DNA of 11,622 nucleotides from Deltaproteobacteria bacterium (lineage in GTDB: Bacteria > Bdellovibrionota > JACOXK01 > 2-02-FULL-40-11): contig JACPST010000058.1 of NCBI GenBank assembly GCA_016193165.1, positions 1 to 11,622 on the forward strand, read 5' to 3'. The translations under genes were made by a program, and so were the position numbers. Positions 1-6,816 of this stretch are shown one piece after another. Position 1 is the first letter of the stretch, and each line of letters opens with the position of its first letter. The notes below the pieces were generated by a model. The model searched no databases, was not told where the DNA came from, and worked only from the letters and a program-made list of their open reading frames with translations.

Positions 1-46
1 GGCATCTCCTTTGCAATCTATATGGGTAACAAGGGGGAAATAAAAG

Positions 47-1495
47 ATGAAAAATACATTAAAAATTTTAGTCGTAATCAGTGCAATCGTAACCCTGCCC
101 TTATCTTTAAAAGCCCAACATGAACAATCTCACACCGACACATCAGGTGTCAGTATAGATGCTCAAGGAAATGTTTCCTATAATCTTCCTATCGATGACC
201 CCAGAGCTCAAGAAGCCATCCGACAAGGAGAAGAAAGAAGATCTCGTCACGAAGAAGAAGTGAGAGCCAGACGAAATGCGGAAGCTTCTGGATACAAAGG
301 ATATTTTGGTCAAGAAACATGGAATGCTGGCGAAGCAGGTAATGGAACTTTTACAACAGGTCACATTGACCTTGATCCTGAATATGTAAAAAGCCAAAAA
401 CAAAATATGATGAGTGATGGAATGCAGCAAATGGGAGCCATCAGCCAAAGCGCTTCTACTCTAACAAAAAGCCCTAAAACAGCAGGTGTTATTATGGCTA
501 CCGCCAGTGGATTAGGGGGCGCTGGAACACTCATCAATGCCGCAAGTTATGGAAACTTAGCTGGGCAATATAGCGCGGTACAGAGTAAAAACTTAGAAGC
601 CATAGAAGATAATAAATCCAATATCGCAGACATGGAAGCCTCTTTGGCCAAACTTAAAAAGGATCCGAAGAATAGAATACCTTCTAACCTGATAAGAAAA
701 ATTGAAGATGCAAAAGCAGAACTCAAAAGCCAAGAAAATGCCGCAAAACGAGCTGGCAGCAACAAATGGGGAAATTATATGGGCATGGGGGCAAGCCTTT
801 TAGGAAGTGCCGCAATGTTTACCATGGGAGCTTTTCAATACGAAAACAATAGAAAGCTCGACAATGAAATGAAAGCATGCCGACAAGATCCCACAAAATG
901 CGTGGGGTATGTTCCTCCCAGACCCGAAAGAGATAATCGCCCTCTTCCTATTCCTCCAGATCTTCGTCCCACAGGACCAGAAGGATTTGATCCAAACCGG
1001 CTGCCTAAACCTGCTCAAGCGTCCGTCATTTCAAAAGATGGCGCCAATGCCGCTCGTGGAAACTCAGGTTCAAGAAGCGGCCACTCTCCTGATTTTTTAA
1101 GTTCCAGCGGTCTTTCAGCAAGAGGAGCTTCTCCTATGGGTGAAAAATCAGAATCCGATTTTGGGGGTGGATATTCTGATGACCAATCTTTTGGAAGTGC
1201 TTCGGGTGGAAGCGCAAGCGGCCGAGAAAGTGCCGGATCTTATGTGTCCAACGGCGGAAGTCCTTCGGGCAATGAAAACACGAACTTTGATATCAGCCAA
1301 TTTATTCCTTCATGGATGAAAGACCAACAAGTCCCCACGGATGAAAATGGATTTTTGATTGCCTCTATGCAAGCTCCTCAAACAAAGAAAGAAACCAAAG
1401 GGCTTTTGCTTGGAAAAAATAGCCCAAGCCTCTTTACCCGTGTAAGTCAGGCTTATCAGAAAAAAGCTCATGAGCTTAAAGAGGAGGTACTCTAA
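47..1495 (+). CDS. exported low-complexity protein of unknown function, with coiled coil and Ser/Gly-rich region (482 aa)
   Basis: I do not recognise a named family. Residues 1-23 form a signal peptide (Lys-rich start, hydrophobic core, likely cut after LKA), so the product is periplasmic or surface exposed. A charged stretch (50-80) is followed by a Gly/Ala-rich hydrophobic segment (145-175), a predicted coiled coil (180-236), and a second hydrophobic Gly/Met/Ala segment (243-264). Two cysteines (C278, C285) could form a disulfide. A Pro-rich linker (287-325) leads to a Ser/Gly-rich, probably disordered region (331-410) and a conserved-looking tail with NFDISQFIP near 413 and SLFTRVSQAY near 461. 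The hydrophobic-coil-hydrophobic arrangement could be a helical hairpin that touches a membrane; this is inference. The ATG has a purine-rich SD (AAGGGGG at 31-37). The stop overlaps the next gene's ATG (TAATG), and the last codons encode that gene's SD, so the two are probably co-translated. The 46 bases upstream hold no recognisable gene. Confidence 0.8.
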   Translation: MKNTLKILVVISAIVTLPLSLKAQHEQSHTDTSGVSIDAQGNVSYNLPIDDPRAQEAIRQGEERRSRHEEEVRARRNAEASGYKGYFGQETWNAGEAGNGTFTTGHIDLDPEYVKSQKQNMMSDGMQQMGAISQSASTLTKSPKTAGVIMATASGLGGAGTLINAASYGNLAGQYSAVQSKNLEAIEDNKSNIADMEASLAKLKKDPKNRIPSNLIRKIEDAKAELKSQENAAKRAGSNKWGNYMGMGASLLGSAAMFTMGAFQYENNRKLDNEMKACRQDPTKCVGYVPPRPERDNRPLPIPPDLRPTGPEGFDPNRLPKPAQASVISKDGANAARGNSGSRSGHSPDFLSSSGLSARGASPMGEKSESDFGGGYSDDQSFGSASGGSASGRESAGSYVSNGGSPSGNENTNFDISQFIPSWMKDQQVPTDENGFLIASMQAPQTKKETKGLLLGKNSPSLFTRVSQAYQKKAHELKEEVL

Positions 1496-2217
1496 TGAAA
1501 CGCCTCACCCTTATCATTTTAGCTTTGGTTCTTTCTTTTAAACTTTATGCCGCCGATCCAAAAACCGCTCAATACGCGTCAGCCGGACAAAGCGCGGCAA
1601 GCGGTGGAATTACTCTGGCAGCCGCTATCGTTTATTGGGGCGCGTGCGGGGTATCGGGTATAGCTTGTGTCAAAGCAGCTTTAGCTTCTGTAGCTTCACT
1701 CACATCTTTCACTATGGCCGGGTTAAGTTTGGATCAAGCAAAAGATATGGATGCGCGTATAGACGCATCCCTGATGCCCCCTGAAGCTACCGTTCCTGTC
1801 CTACAACCAGAAGAAACTCCTACGCCTACGATCCGCGTTGATGATTTAAGAAACTCCATTAAAGAACAAGAAGCCGCTGCCAAGCAACTCCTCGATCAAC
1901 TTAAAACCAAGGGATATGACTCGGGAAAACTCATCGCCAATCCAGAATCCTTCGGTATTTCGAAAGATCAATTAAAACAAATGCAAAGTGAAGTTGCTCA
2001 AATGGCTTCTCAGGGGAAGTCTTCAGAAGAAGCTATGAAAACCATTCCCGGCGAATCTTCTTCCGTGGAAAACTCAGGCACTTCCAGAGATATCGCAACC
2101 GCAGATGCTTCTGTTTCTGTCTCTGACATGGAGTACTTTAATTTTGATACTTTGTTTTCTGGTTTTATGCCCAAAGGCGCTTTAGAAAACTCCGCTCCAG
2201 GATATGTTCCAAGATGA
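1495..2217 (+). CDS. exported hypothetical protein, translationally coupled partner of the preceding gene (240 aa)
   Basis: No family recognised. It has a signal peptide (1-19/20, cut near YAA|DP), then a small-residue hydrophobic region (36-78) with two cysteines (C51, C58) that could hold a hydrophobic hairpin together. After that come a Pro/Glu linker (95-112), a helical region likely to coil (115-182), and a Ser/Thr-rich tail ending in an aromatic NFDTLFSGFMP motif near 216. The overall plan (signal, Gly/Ala-rich hydrophobic part, coil, Ser-rich linker, 'NFD' motif near the C-terminus) echoes the upstream 482-aa protein. That suggests the two act together or share an export and assembly route; this is inference. 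The start is secure: the SD GAGGAGG (1481-1487) lies 7 nt before the ATG, which overlaps the upstream TAA by one base. Alternatives include a membrane-active or surface-structure component. Confidence 0.8.
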   Translation: MKRLTLIILALVLSFKLYAADPKTAQYASAGQSAASGGITLAAAIVYWGACGVSGIACVKAALASVASLTSFTMAGLSLDQAKDMDARIDASLMPPEATVPVLQPEETPTPTIRVDDLRNSIKEQEAAAKQLLDQLKTKGYDSGKLIANPESFGISKDQLKQMQSEVAQMASQGKSSEEAMKTIPGESSSVENSGTSRDIATADASVSVSDMEYFNFDTLFSGFMPKGALENSAPGYVPR

Positions 2218-2233
2218 AAAGCTTAATGTAATA

Positions 2234-2242
2234 TGGTATTCT
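2234..2242 (+). promoter_or_regulatory. possible extended -10 promoter for the 202-aa secreted protein gene
   Basis: TG-G-TATTCT matches an extended -10 element (TGn plus a TATAAT-like hexamer). There is no good -35 box at the right distance, so support is weak. If used, transcription would begin near 2249, just before the 2252-2274 hairpin, making the hairpin the 5' end of the mRNA and leaving the GTG at 2247 out of the transcript. Confidence 0.3.
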
Positions 2243-2251
2243 AATAGTGTC

Positions 2252-2274
2252 ATCCTCCGACCCGATTGGAGGAT
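2252..2274 (+). promoter_or_regulatory. SD-sequestering hairpin in the leader of the 202-aa gene
   Basis: ATCCTCC (2252-2258) and GGAGGAT (2268-2274) are perfect 7-bp complements around a 9-nt loop. The right arm contains the only consensus SD in this leader (GGAGGA, 2268-2273). In RNA the stem would hide it; when open, it would direct initiation at the ATG at 2278. No U-tract follows, so it does not look like an intrinsic terminator. A role as a translational switch is inferred from structure only. Confidence 0.5.
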
Positions 2275-2277
2275 CAA

Positions 2278-2292
2278 ATGGGGAAATTATGA
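2278..2292 (+). CDS. four-codon upstream ORF (MGKL) overlapping the next start codon
   Basis: ATG at 2278 follows the strong SD GGAGGA by 4 nt and opens a reading frame MGKL that ends in TGA at 2290-2292. That stop overlaps the ATG of the 202-aa gene (2289-2291) as ATGA, the classic overlap used for termination-reinitiation. The best SD in the leader therefore serves this mini-ORF rather than the main gene, whose own SD is only GGGGA (2280-2284). It may be a translational-coupling device, or chance; such a short frame has no coding statistics. Confidence 0.35.
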   Translation: MGKL

Positions 2293-2897
2293 GAAATTCA
2301 TTAAAACTTTTGGGCTTAGTCATTTTAGGGGGGATGATCACGACTAGTTTCTGCCTTCAAGCAAAAACAGTCGTTAAAACGAAGACTTTTAAGACAGAAT
2401 TTATTTCTTTTGAACTTTCAGATCAGTGGGATTGCCAGATGGATGGAACAGAATATGTCTGCCGCCCTATCTCGGATATCAAAAAAACAGACGCGATTAT
2501 TATTATCGCGGCCAAAATTCCAGGCCCCGATGACAACCTCAAAGCCTATTACACTTATCTTAAAAAAACTAAAAAAGTCTCAGATCCCAGTGGCCAAACC
2601 TTTACATCTAAAGTCAATTTGATTAAATATAAAGAAATCGCACAAACCCAATGGGTAGATGCCATTCACATTAGCAGTGAACTCAAGAATTTCTACACAC
2701 GCTATTTAACGACGGTAAAAAATGGAGTGGCCATCCTTGTCACCTACAGTGTCTCCAGAAGCCGCCATAGTCTTTTTGCGGCAGAGCTCAATAAAATGGT
2801 CTCTTCGATTAAAGTTATCGCCAAACCGCCACAACTCGCAGGCCCTGCTCCAAGTGATGACAAAAAACCAGCGTCTGAAGCCCCTGAAAAAAAATGA
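2289..2897 (+). CDS. secreted PsbP/Mog1-like hypothetical protein (202 aa)
   Basis: The protein has a signal peptide (1-25, likely cut after LQA). C22 lies inside it, but the preceding residues do not make a lipobox. The mature part starts with FISFELSDQWDC and a second cysteine (C58) nine residues after C49, so a disulfide is likely. Then come an AIIIIAAKIPGP strand-turn (69-80), QWVDAIHISSELKNFYTRYL (121-140) and a beta strand GVAILVTYS (146-154). The tail (178-202) is Pro/Lys/Glu-rich and probably disordered. From memory, this pattern (FELP..W.C...WVC, AIIILTAKE.GP, WVD..H..SE..NYYTRY) is a conserved secreted family in Bdellovibrio-like bacteria with a PsbP/Mog1-type fold; no function is assigned. 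I choose the ATG at 2289 over the GTG at 2247, because the extra 14 residues are not signal-like and overlap the leader hairpin. It may belong with the two upstream exported proteins. Confidence 0.75.
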   Translation: MRNSLKLLGLVILGGMITTSFCLQAKTVVKTKTFKTEFISFELSDQWDCQMDGTEYVCRPISDIKKTDAIIIIAAKIPGPDDNLKAYYTYLKKTKKVSDPSGQTFTSKVNLIKYKEIAQTQWVDAIHISSELKNFYTRYLTTVKNGVAILVTYSVSRSRHSLFAAELNKMVSSIKVIAKPPQLAGPAPSDDKKPASEAPEKK

Positions 2898-2930
2898 CCC
2901 GTGCAGGCTGCAGAGATCCAATAAAGAATA

Positions 2931-4280
2931 TTAATATTTCAAATGAGAAAGAAGCTCAGTACCGGTGGCTTTGGAGAGAGCGCCAATGGCAATGTTATGA
3001 TTGAGCATCGCTTCAAAATAGTTTTTGTCTGAAAGACCTTTAAAAATTACAGATTCTAAAACTTCCCGGGTATCTCCAACACCAAATCCCCACGCCACTG
3101 CGGATTGTAAAAACCATTTCTTAGAATGACTGAGTTGCTCTGAAGCATGTCCAATATTGGCAAGCGCTTCTTTATATTCCAAGTAGGCTTTCTTAACTTC
3201 GAGGGGAATTCCTTTTTCGGCAAAATCTTTCTGATGGACCAGCTTGTAATACTCGGCTTTTAGGGACTTAATTTTGGCATTCACTTTCCAAACATCTAAA
3301 TTCCACCGAAACCCGAGCCCCAATCCCACGTTGGAGCTGTTATAAGGATCATACGCGTAGGGAGAACCTTGACGCGGCCGAATGTCATTGGGAGTATCAG
3401 CCAAATCCACAAGGCCCCCCAAGAAAAAGAGAGGAAGGCGATTTGTTCTTTCTCCATCGATCAAAGCATGCCGGGCGGTAATACCTGCTTTCAATGCCTT
3501 CATCTCTGGACGATTTTCCATCGCTAAATTTTGATAAAATTCCAAAGATTTCAAGACAAAGTCTTCTTTTTTTAAGTTTTTATCTTGAATATCAAACTCT
3601 GTCTCCGAAGAGATTCCTGCCTTAAAAGCCACGGCTGCCGCGGCTAACTTCGACCCTTTAATCACAAATTCCTTTTTTTGTTTGAGCTCTTGATGAAGGG
3701 CTTTCAGCTTATAGGCATCTTGTTTTCGAACTTCTCCCGATTCCATTTTTAAAAGCTCATCCACACGCTTAATGACCCCTTGTAATTTTTCTTCGGTCTC
3801 ATCCAACTGTTTCATCGCGTCATAAGCAGCCTGGGCGCTGTAGTAATATTGTTTCACATCAAAAATGACTTCAGCTTTTTTCATCTGACGTTGTTCTTTT
3901 TCCGCTTCAATCCCCTTTTCACCCGCAAGCTTAAAATATTTTTCTTTTCGAAATCCATAGAGAGGTTGAAAAATCGTTGTTGTGCTTTTAAGCCATGCCC
4001 CCCATTCATTTTTATCATCTACCGATGTCAAAGCATCTCCTATTTCTTTATAAATCGGAATGGCTAAGGTCGTCATTTGAATCGTGGGATATAAAAGAGA
4101 TTTAATTTCAGCCAGACGTCCTTCAGCAGTGTGGACATCTTCATCCTTCATTTTAATTTCATCATTAGCGTCCAGCGCCCGCCCAATGCTTTCAGAAAGC
4201 GTCAGGCTCATTTTCTTTTCCGCCAAAGCTTGAAAAGAAAAAAATAAGAAAAATAACCCAATAAAAATGACCTTAAACAT
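2931..4280 (-). CDS. TolC-family outer membrane efflux protein
   Basis: The product is an outer-membrane channel of the OMF/TolC type, normally the exit duct of a tripartite export system. A signal peptide (1-20, cut after ALA) precedes the family's LTLSESIGRALDAND N-terminal repeat start. Long amphipathic helices follow (about 110-225, 335-420). The internal repeat hinge reads NRPEMKALKAGI near 265, and strand-like Gly/aromatic segments lie near 288-322. At 449 aa it is the usual family length. It is transcribed divergently from an RND/MMPL permease 90 bp away, which supports a shared transport role, but no periplasmic adaptor (HlyD/AcrA-type) gene is in the window. A minus-strand promoter at 4300-4328 would give a 13-nt leader without an SD. 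It converges with the 202-aa gene over a 33-bp gap with no clear terminator. The substrate cannot be told from the sequence. Confidence 0.9.
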   Translation of the reverse strand: MFKVIFIGLFFLFFSFQALAEKKMSLTLSESIGRALDANDEIKMKDEDVHTAEGRLAEIKSLLYPTIQMTTLAIPIYKEIGDALTSVDDKNEWGAWLKSTTTIFQPLYGFRKEKYFKLAGEKGIEAEKEQRQMKKAEVIFDVKQYYYSAQAAYDAMKQLDETEEKLQGVIKRVDELLKMESGEVRKQDAYKLKALHQELKQKKEFVIKGSKLAAAAVAFKAGISSETEFDIQDKNLKKEDFVLKSLEFYQNLAMENRPEMKALKAGITARHALIDGERTNRLPLFFLGGLVDLADTPNDIRPRQGSPYAYDPYNSSNVGLGLGFRWNLDVWKVNAKIKSLKAEYYKLVHQKDFAEKGIPLEVKKAYLEYKEALANIGHASEQLSHSKKWFLQSAVAWGFGVGDTREVLESVIFKGLSDKNYFEAMLNHNIAIGALSKATGTELLSHLKY

Positions 4281-4299
4281 AAATTAATACTTTACTCTA

Positions 4300-4328
4300 A
4301 ATATGCCGATTAGTGAATGAATCGTCAA
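4300..4328 (-). promoter_or_regulatory. putative sigma70-type promoter for the TolC-family gene
   Basis: Read on the minus strand: TTGACG (-35, 4328-4323; 5 of 6 consensus), a 17-nt spacer, and CATATT (-10, 4305-4300; 4 of 6). The predicted start near 4293 leaves a 13-nt leader with no SD before the ATG at 4280. Confidence 0.5.
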
Positions 4329-4370
4329 CAAAAATGGTTTTATGTAAGCCATTGATTTTATAGGATTTTT

Positions 4371-6224
4371 ATGAAGTCTGTTTACAGTCGTATCAGTGAC
4401 TTTACCCTCAGGTATAGCCATATCATTCTTATTCTCACTGCTGTTCTCACCATGGTGGCAGGCACCATCACATCCCATTTAGGCTCCAAAGGGGATTTTA
4501 TTGATCTTTTGCCTCCCAACTCCACATCTGTCAAAGACCTCAATGTCATCCGAGACCATGTGGGAGGGGAAGGCTACCTCATGGTGGTTCTGGAGGGGGG
4601 AAATATTGAAAAATCAAAGCAATTCATTGAAGCCCTCGTGCCGGAACTTAGAAAAATACCAGAAGTCAATTATGTCGATTACAAGTTTGATAAAAAGTTT
4701 TTTGAAGATCGAAATCTTCTCTACATTGAAAAAGAAGATTTAAAAATTTTGGCTCAAAGACTTAAAGATAAGATTGACTATGAACGCAATAAAATGAACC
4801 CCTTCTATATTGATCTTCTCGAAGAAAAAAAAGAATTTAATATCGATGATATCAAAAATAAATATTCCACCGCTGAAATTAAAGACTATTACATCACCAA
4901 AAATCCCACTCGTTTGGTCGTGCTCATCAAGCCCAATGGATTTGCGGGAAGCCTTGAGTTTTGCAAAACGCTTCTCTCAAAAACTAAAATGACCATTGCC
5001 CAACTCAATCCTAAGTCTTTCGACCCAGATTTAAAGATTAGACACACCGGTCGCTATGTCACTCGCATTGAAGAAACAGAATTTATGTTTAAGGATTTAA
5101 AACGCACCACACTTGTTTCTCTGATTGGAATTTTTCTTCTTTTGGCCCTCTACACTCGCCAAATAACAGCTTCTATTTTTATTGGAATCCCTTTAATAAT
5201 TTCTATTCTTTATTCTTTGGCCATCACTACCCTGACCCTTGGATACTTAAACATCGTCACCGCTGTTTTAGTCGGAATCTTATCTGGAATGGGAATTGAT
5301 TTTGGAATTCATCTTTATCTTCGTTATTTGGAAGAAAGACGCAAACATCACTCTTTTGAAAAAGCCATTCACGTCATTCATTCTTCAACAGGGAAACCTC
5401 TCATTTTAGCAGGGCTTACAACTGCCGTTGCATTTTTAGTTCTCATTCCTATGGAATTTACCGGAATTTCACAACTGGGCTGGATTTGTGGAGGCGGAAT
5501 CCTCATTTGTATGTTGAACACCTATCTCTTATTGCCTGCCTTGCTCGTCATGCGCGAAAAATTTATTCCTCTGAAACACAAACTCATGATCGTTCCCACC
5601 CTAGAAGATTTTTTGCTCACCCCTAAAAAATATCCCAAACCCTATGCCACCCTTCTTATCGCGGGCATGATAGGCCTTGTGTCTTTAGGTGAACTACGCC
5701 ACATCAAATTTGATTATAATTTTAGAAAATTGGTTGCGGATAAAAATGGAACACTCGCGCTTCAAGATCAAATCAGCGATGCCTTTGGAGTTTCTCTTTC
5801 TCCGGCGATCGTCTATGTTCCTCAATTAGAAGATATCCCTAAGATTTCCGAAATTGTAAATAAACTTAAGAAAGAAAATCCAAAATCTACCATCAGCTCC
5901 GTTCTTTCACTTTATTCTTATGTGCCTAAGTACCAAGAGGAGAAAATTCCAGACATTCGAAAGCTTGGAGAAATTGCAAGCGACCCACTTTTACGTTTTC
6001 TCGAAGGTGAAGAAGCACAAAAGTTAAAAGATTTGAAACGATGGGCTGAGGTAAAACCCTTCTCCATGAAGGATCTGCCCACGCACCTTCAACAACAATT
6101 TAATCCCATTCATGGACACACAGGATCTTTTCTCTTCATTTTTCCATTCGCTACGCGGAAGAAATTCGGGAGTTTCAAAACAGAGCTAAAGATTTTGGTG
6201 TTCGGATCGCAAGCGAAGCCGTGA
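4371..6224 (+). CDS. RND/MMPL-family permease, N-terminal part (617 aa; cut short by an apparent frameshift)
   Basis: This is the inner-membrane permease of the RND superfamily, MMPL/HpnN-like branch, which moves lipids or other hydrophobic molecules using the proton gradient. TM1 (13-33) is followed by a large periplasmic loop (34-245), TM2-TM6 (246-262, 264-288, 292-316, 341-360, 366-392), TM7 (423-441) and the second periplasmic loop. TM4 carries GMGIDFGIHL, whose Asp310 matches the proton-relay position in MmpL-type proteins. Up to residue 591 it reads as normal family sequence; the last 26 residues (from PFATRKKF) look like out-of-frame translation. Reading on from 6143 in the -1 frame gives SIRYAEEIREFQ and leads without a stop into the next ORF, so the intact gene would encode about 806 aa with 12 TM segments. 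A deleted T in a T-run is the simplest cause: sequencing error or real mutation. The start has a weak SD (AGGA, 4362-4365). Confidence 0.9.
   Translation: MKSVYSRISDFTLRYSHIILILTAVLTMVAGTITSHLGSKGDFIDLLPPNSTSVKDLNVIRDHVGGEGYLMVVLEGGNIEKSKQFIEALVPELRKIPEVNYVDYKFDKKFFEDRNLLYIEKEDLKILAQRLKDKIDYERNKMNPFYIDLLEEKKEFNIDDIKNKYSTAEIKDYYITKNPTRLVVLIKPNGFAGSLEFCKTLLSKTKMTIAQLNPKSFDPDLKIRHTGRYVTRIEETEFMFKDLKRTTLVSLIGIFLLLALYTRQITASIFIGIPLIISILYSLAITTLTLGYLNIVTAVLVGILSGMGIDFGIHLYLRYLEERRKHHSFEKAIHVIHSSTGKPLILAGLTTAVAFLVLIPMEFTGISQLGWICGGGILICMLNTYLLLPALLVMREKFIPLKHKLMIVPTLEDFLLTPKKYPKPYATLLIAGMIGLVSLGELRHIKFDYNFRKLVADKNGTLALQDQISDAFGVSLSPAIVYVPQLEDIPKISEIVNKLKKENPKSTISSVLSLYSYVPKYQEEKIPDIRKLGEIASDPLLRFLEGEEAQKLKDLKRWAEVKPFSMKDLPTHLQQQFNPIHGHTGSFLFIFPFATRKKFGSFKTELKILVFGSQAKP
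6139..6143 (+). other. apparent -1 frameshift site in the RND/MMPL permease
   Basis: The run TTTTT (6139-6143) lies where protein sense passes from the upstream frame to the frame of the 189-aa ORF. With six T instead of five the codons become TTC ATT TTT TCC ATT CGC and the permease is continuous. In-frame, family-like sequence in the downstream frame begins right after the run, about 78 nt before the nominal GTG start of the second ORF. That argues against a natural gene split. Ribosomal slippage on TTT is formally possible, but the preceding ATT would re-pair poorly, so no canonical slippery heptamer is present. Confidence 0.75.
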
Positions 6225-6790
6225 TTTATTCAGACATTTTGTCTCTCATCAAAAAAGAGCTCCCCTACACCCTTCTTTTTAGCGCTCTAGCCATCTTTTT
6301 ATTTTTATGGATTGATCTTAAAAATATTCGCACAGTCTTACTGATCTGTTTGCCTTTGGCCATAGCCATTTTATGCCTCTTAGGCACAATGTCTATTTTA
6401 GAAATGAGACTCAATTTTATGAACGCGGTCGTCTTTACGATCCTTTTAGGACTGGGGATTGCCAACGGGGTCTATATTCTCCATCGCTATAAGGAATTGG
6501 GAGCAGGATCTTTGCCATTTGTCTTAAAAAGCACAGGAGGAGCTATTTTTCTTTCTTCTACAACTACCATGATTGGATTTGGATCTCTCTTATTTGCTTA
6601 TCATAAGGGTTTACAGAGCATAGGCCTTGTGGCTGTCATTGGAATGGGACTGTGCTTAATCACCTCTGTCACCGTCCTTCCTGCGTTTCTTCAAGTCTTG
6701 GAAGATCGCTCTCAAAAACATGCCAAAAAGCATGCCCCTAAAGAACACCTCGAAGAGAACAAAGAAGAACTTAAAAAACTTGCCTCCTAA
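6221..6790 (+). CDS. RND/MMPL-family permease, C-terminal part (TM8-TM12, 189 aa)
   Basis: This ORF holds the last five membrane segments of the MMPL/RND permease begun at 4371: about 15-32, 36-54, 66-88, 103-125 and 130-157, with a Lys/Glu-rich cytoplasmic tail (160-189). The TM10 motif reads GLGIANGVYILHRY, where relatives have GxGID; Ala81 replaces the expected Asp, so the second proton-relay carboxylate is missing. Its nominal start is a GTG overlapping the upstream TGA (GTGA) with no SD. Translation as a separate protein by reinitiation is possible, but the frame is open and family-like back to 6143, so I read it as the severed end of one gene. The SRPBCC-like gene follows after 26 nt and may share the transcript. 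Confidence 0.85.
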   Translation: MIYSDILSLIKKELPYTLLFSALAIFLFLWIDLKNIRTVLLICLPLAIAILCLLGTMSILEMRLNFMNAVVFTILLGLGIANGVYILHRYKELGAGSLPFVLKSTGGAIFLSSTTTMIGFGSLLFAYHKGLQSIGLVAVIGMGLCLITSVTVLPAFLQVLEDRSQKHAKKHAPKEHLEENKEELKKLAS

Positions 6791-6807
6791 AAATCACGTG
6801 GTATAAA
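6780..6807 (+). promoter_or_regulatory. putative promoter for the SRPBCC-like gene, inside the end of the permease gene
   Basis: TTGCCT (6780-6785; 4 of 6 to -35), a 16-nt spacer and TATAAA (6802-6807; 5 of 6 to -10), with an extended TG at 6799-6800. The predicted start near 6814 lies 3 nt before the TTG start at 6817, with no room for an SD. This would be an additional, internal promoter within the module. Confidence 0.45.
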
Positions 6808-6816
6808 GCTTGCGTT

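Noticed and set aside
143-448. 101-aa minus-strand ORF inside the first gene
   Set aside because: It opposes a gene with a signal peptide and good SD, has a Ser/Phe-rich shadow composition and no start context.
2247-2288. GTG start for the 202-aa gene (216 aa)
   Set aside because: The extra residues break the signal peptide pattern and lie in the hairpin; ATG 2289 gives a normal signal peptide.
2898-2930. Terminator between the converging 202-aa and TolC genes
   Set aside because: Only short TGCA/CTGCAG palindromes are present, with no stable stem and no U-tract on either strand.
6138-6146. Programmed -1 ribosomal frameshift signal
   Set aside because: ATT TTT is not a canonical X-XXY-YYZ heptamer and I see no clear downstream stem or pseudoknot. 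A lost T is simpler.
6725-6740. CATGC/GCATG-like hairpin near the permease end
   Set aside because: It lies within Lys/His/Ala-rich coding sequence, the stem is short, and no T-run follows.
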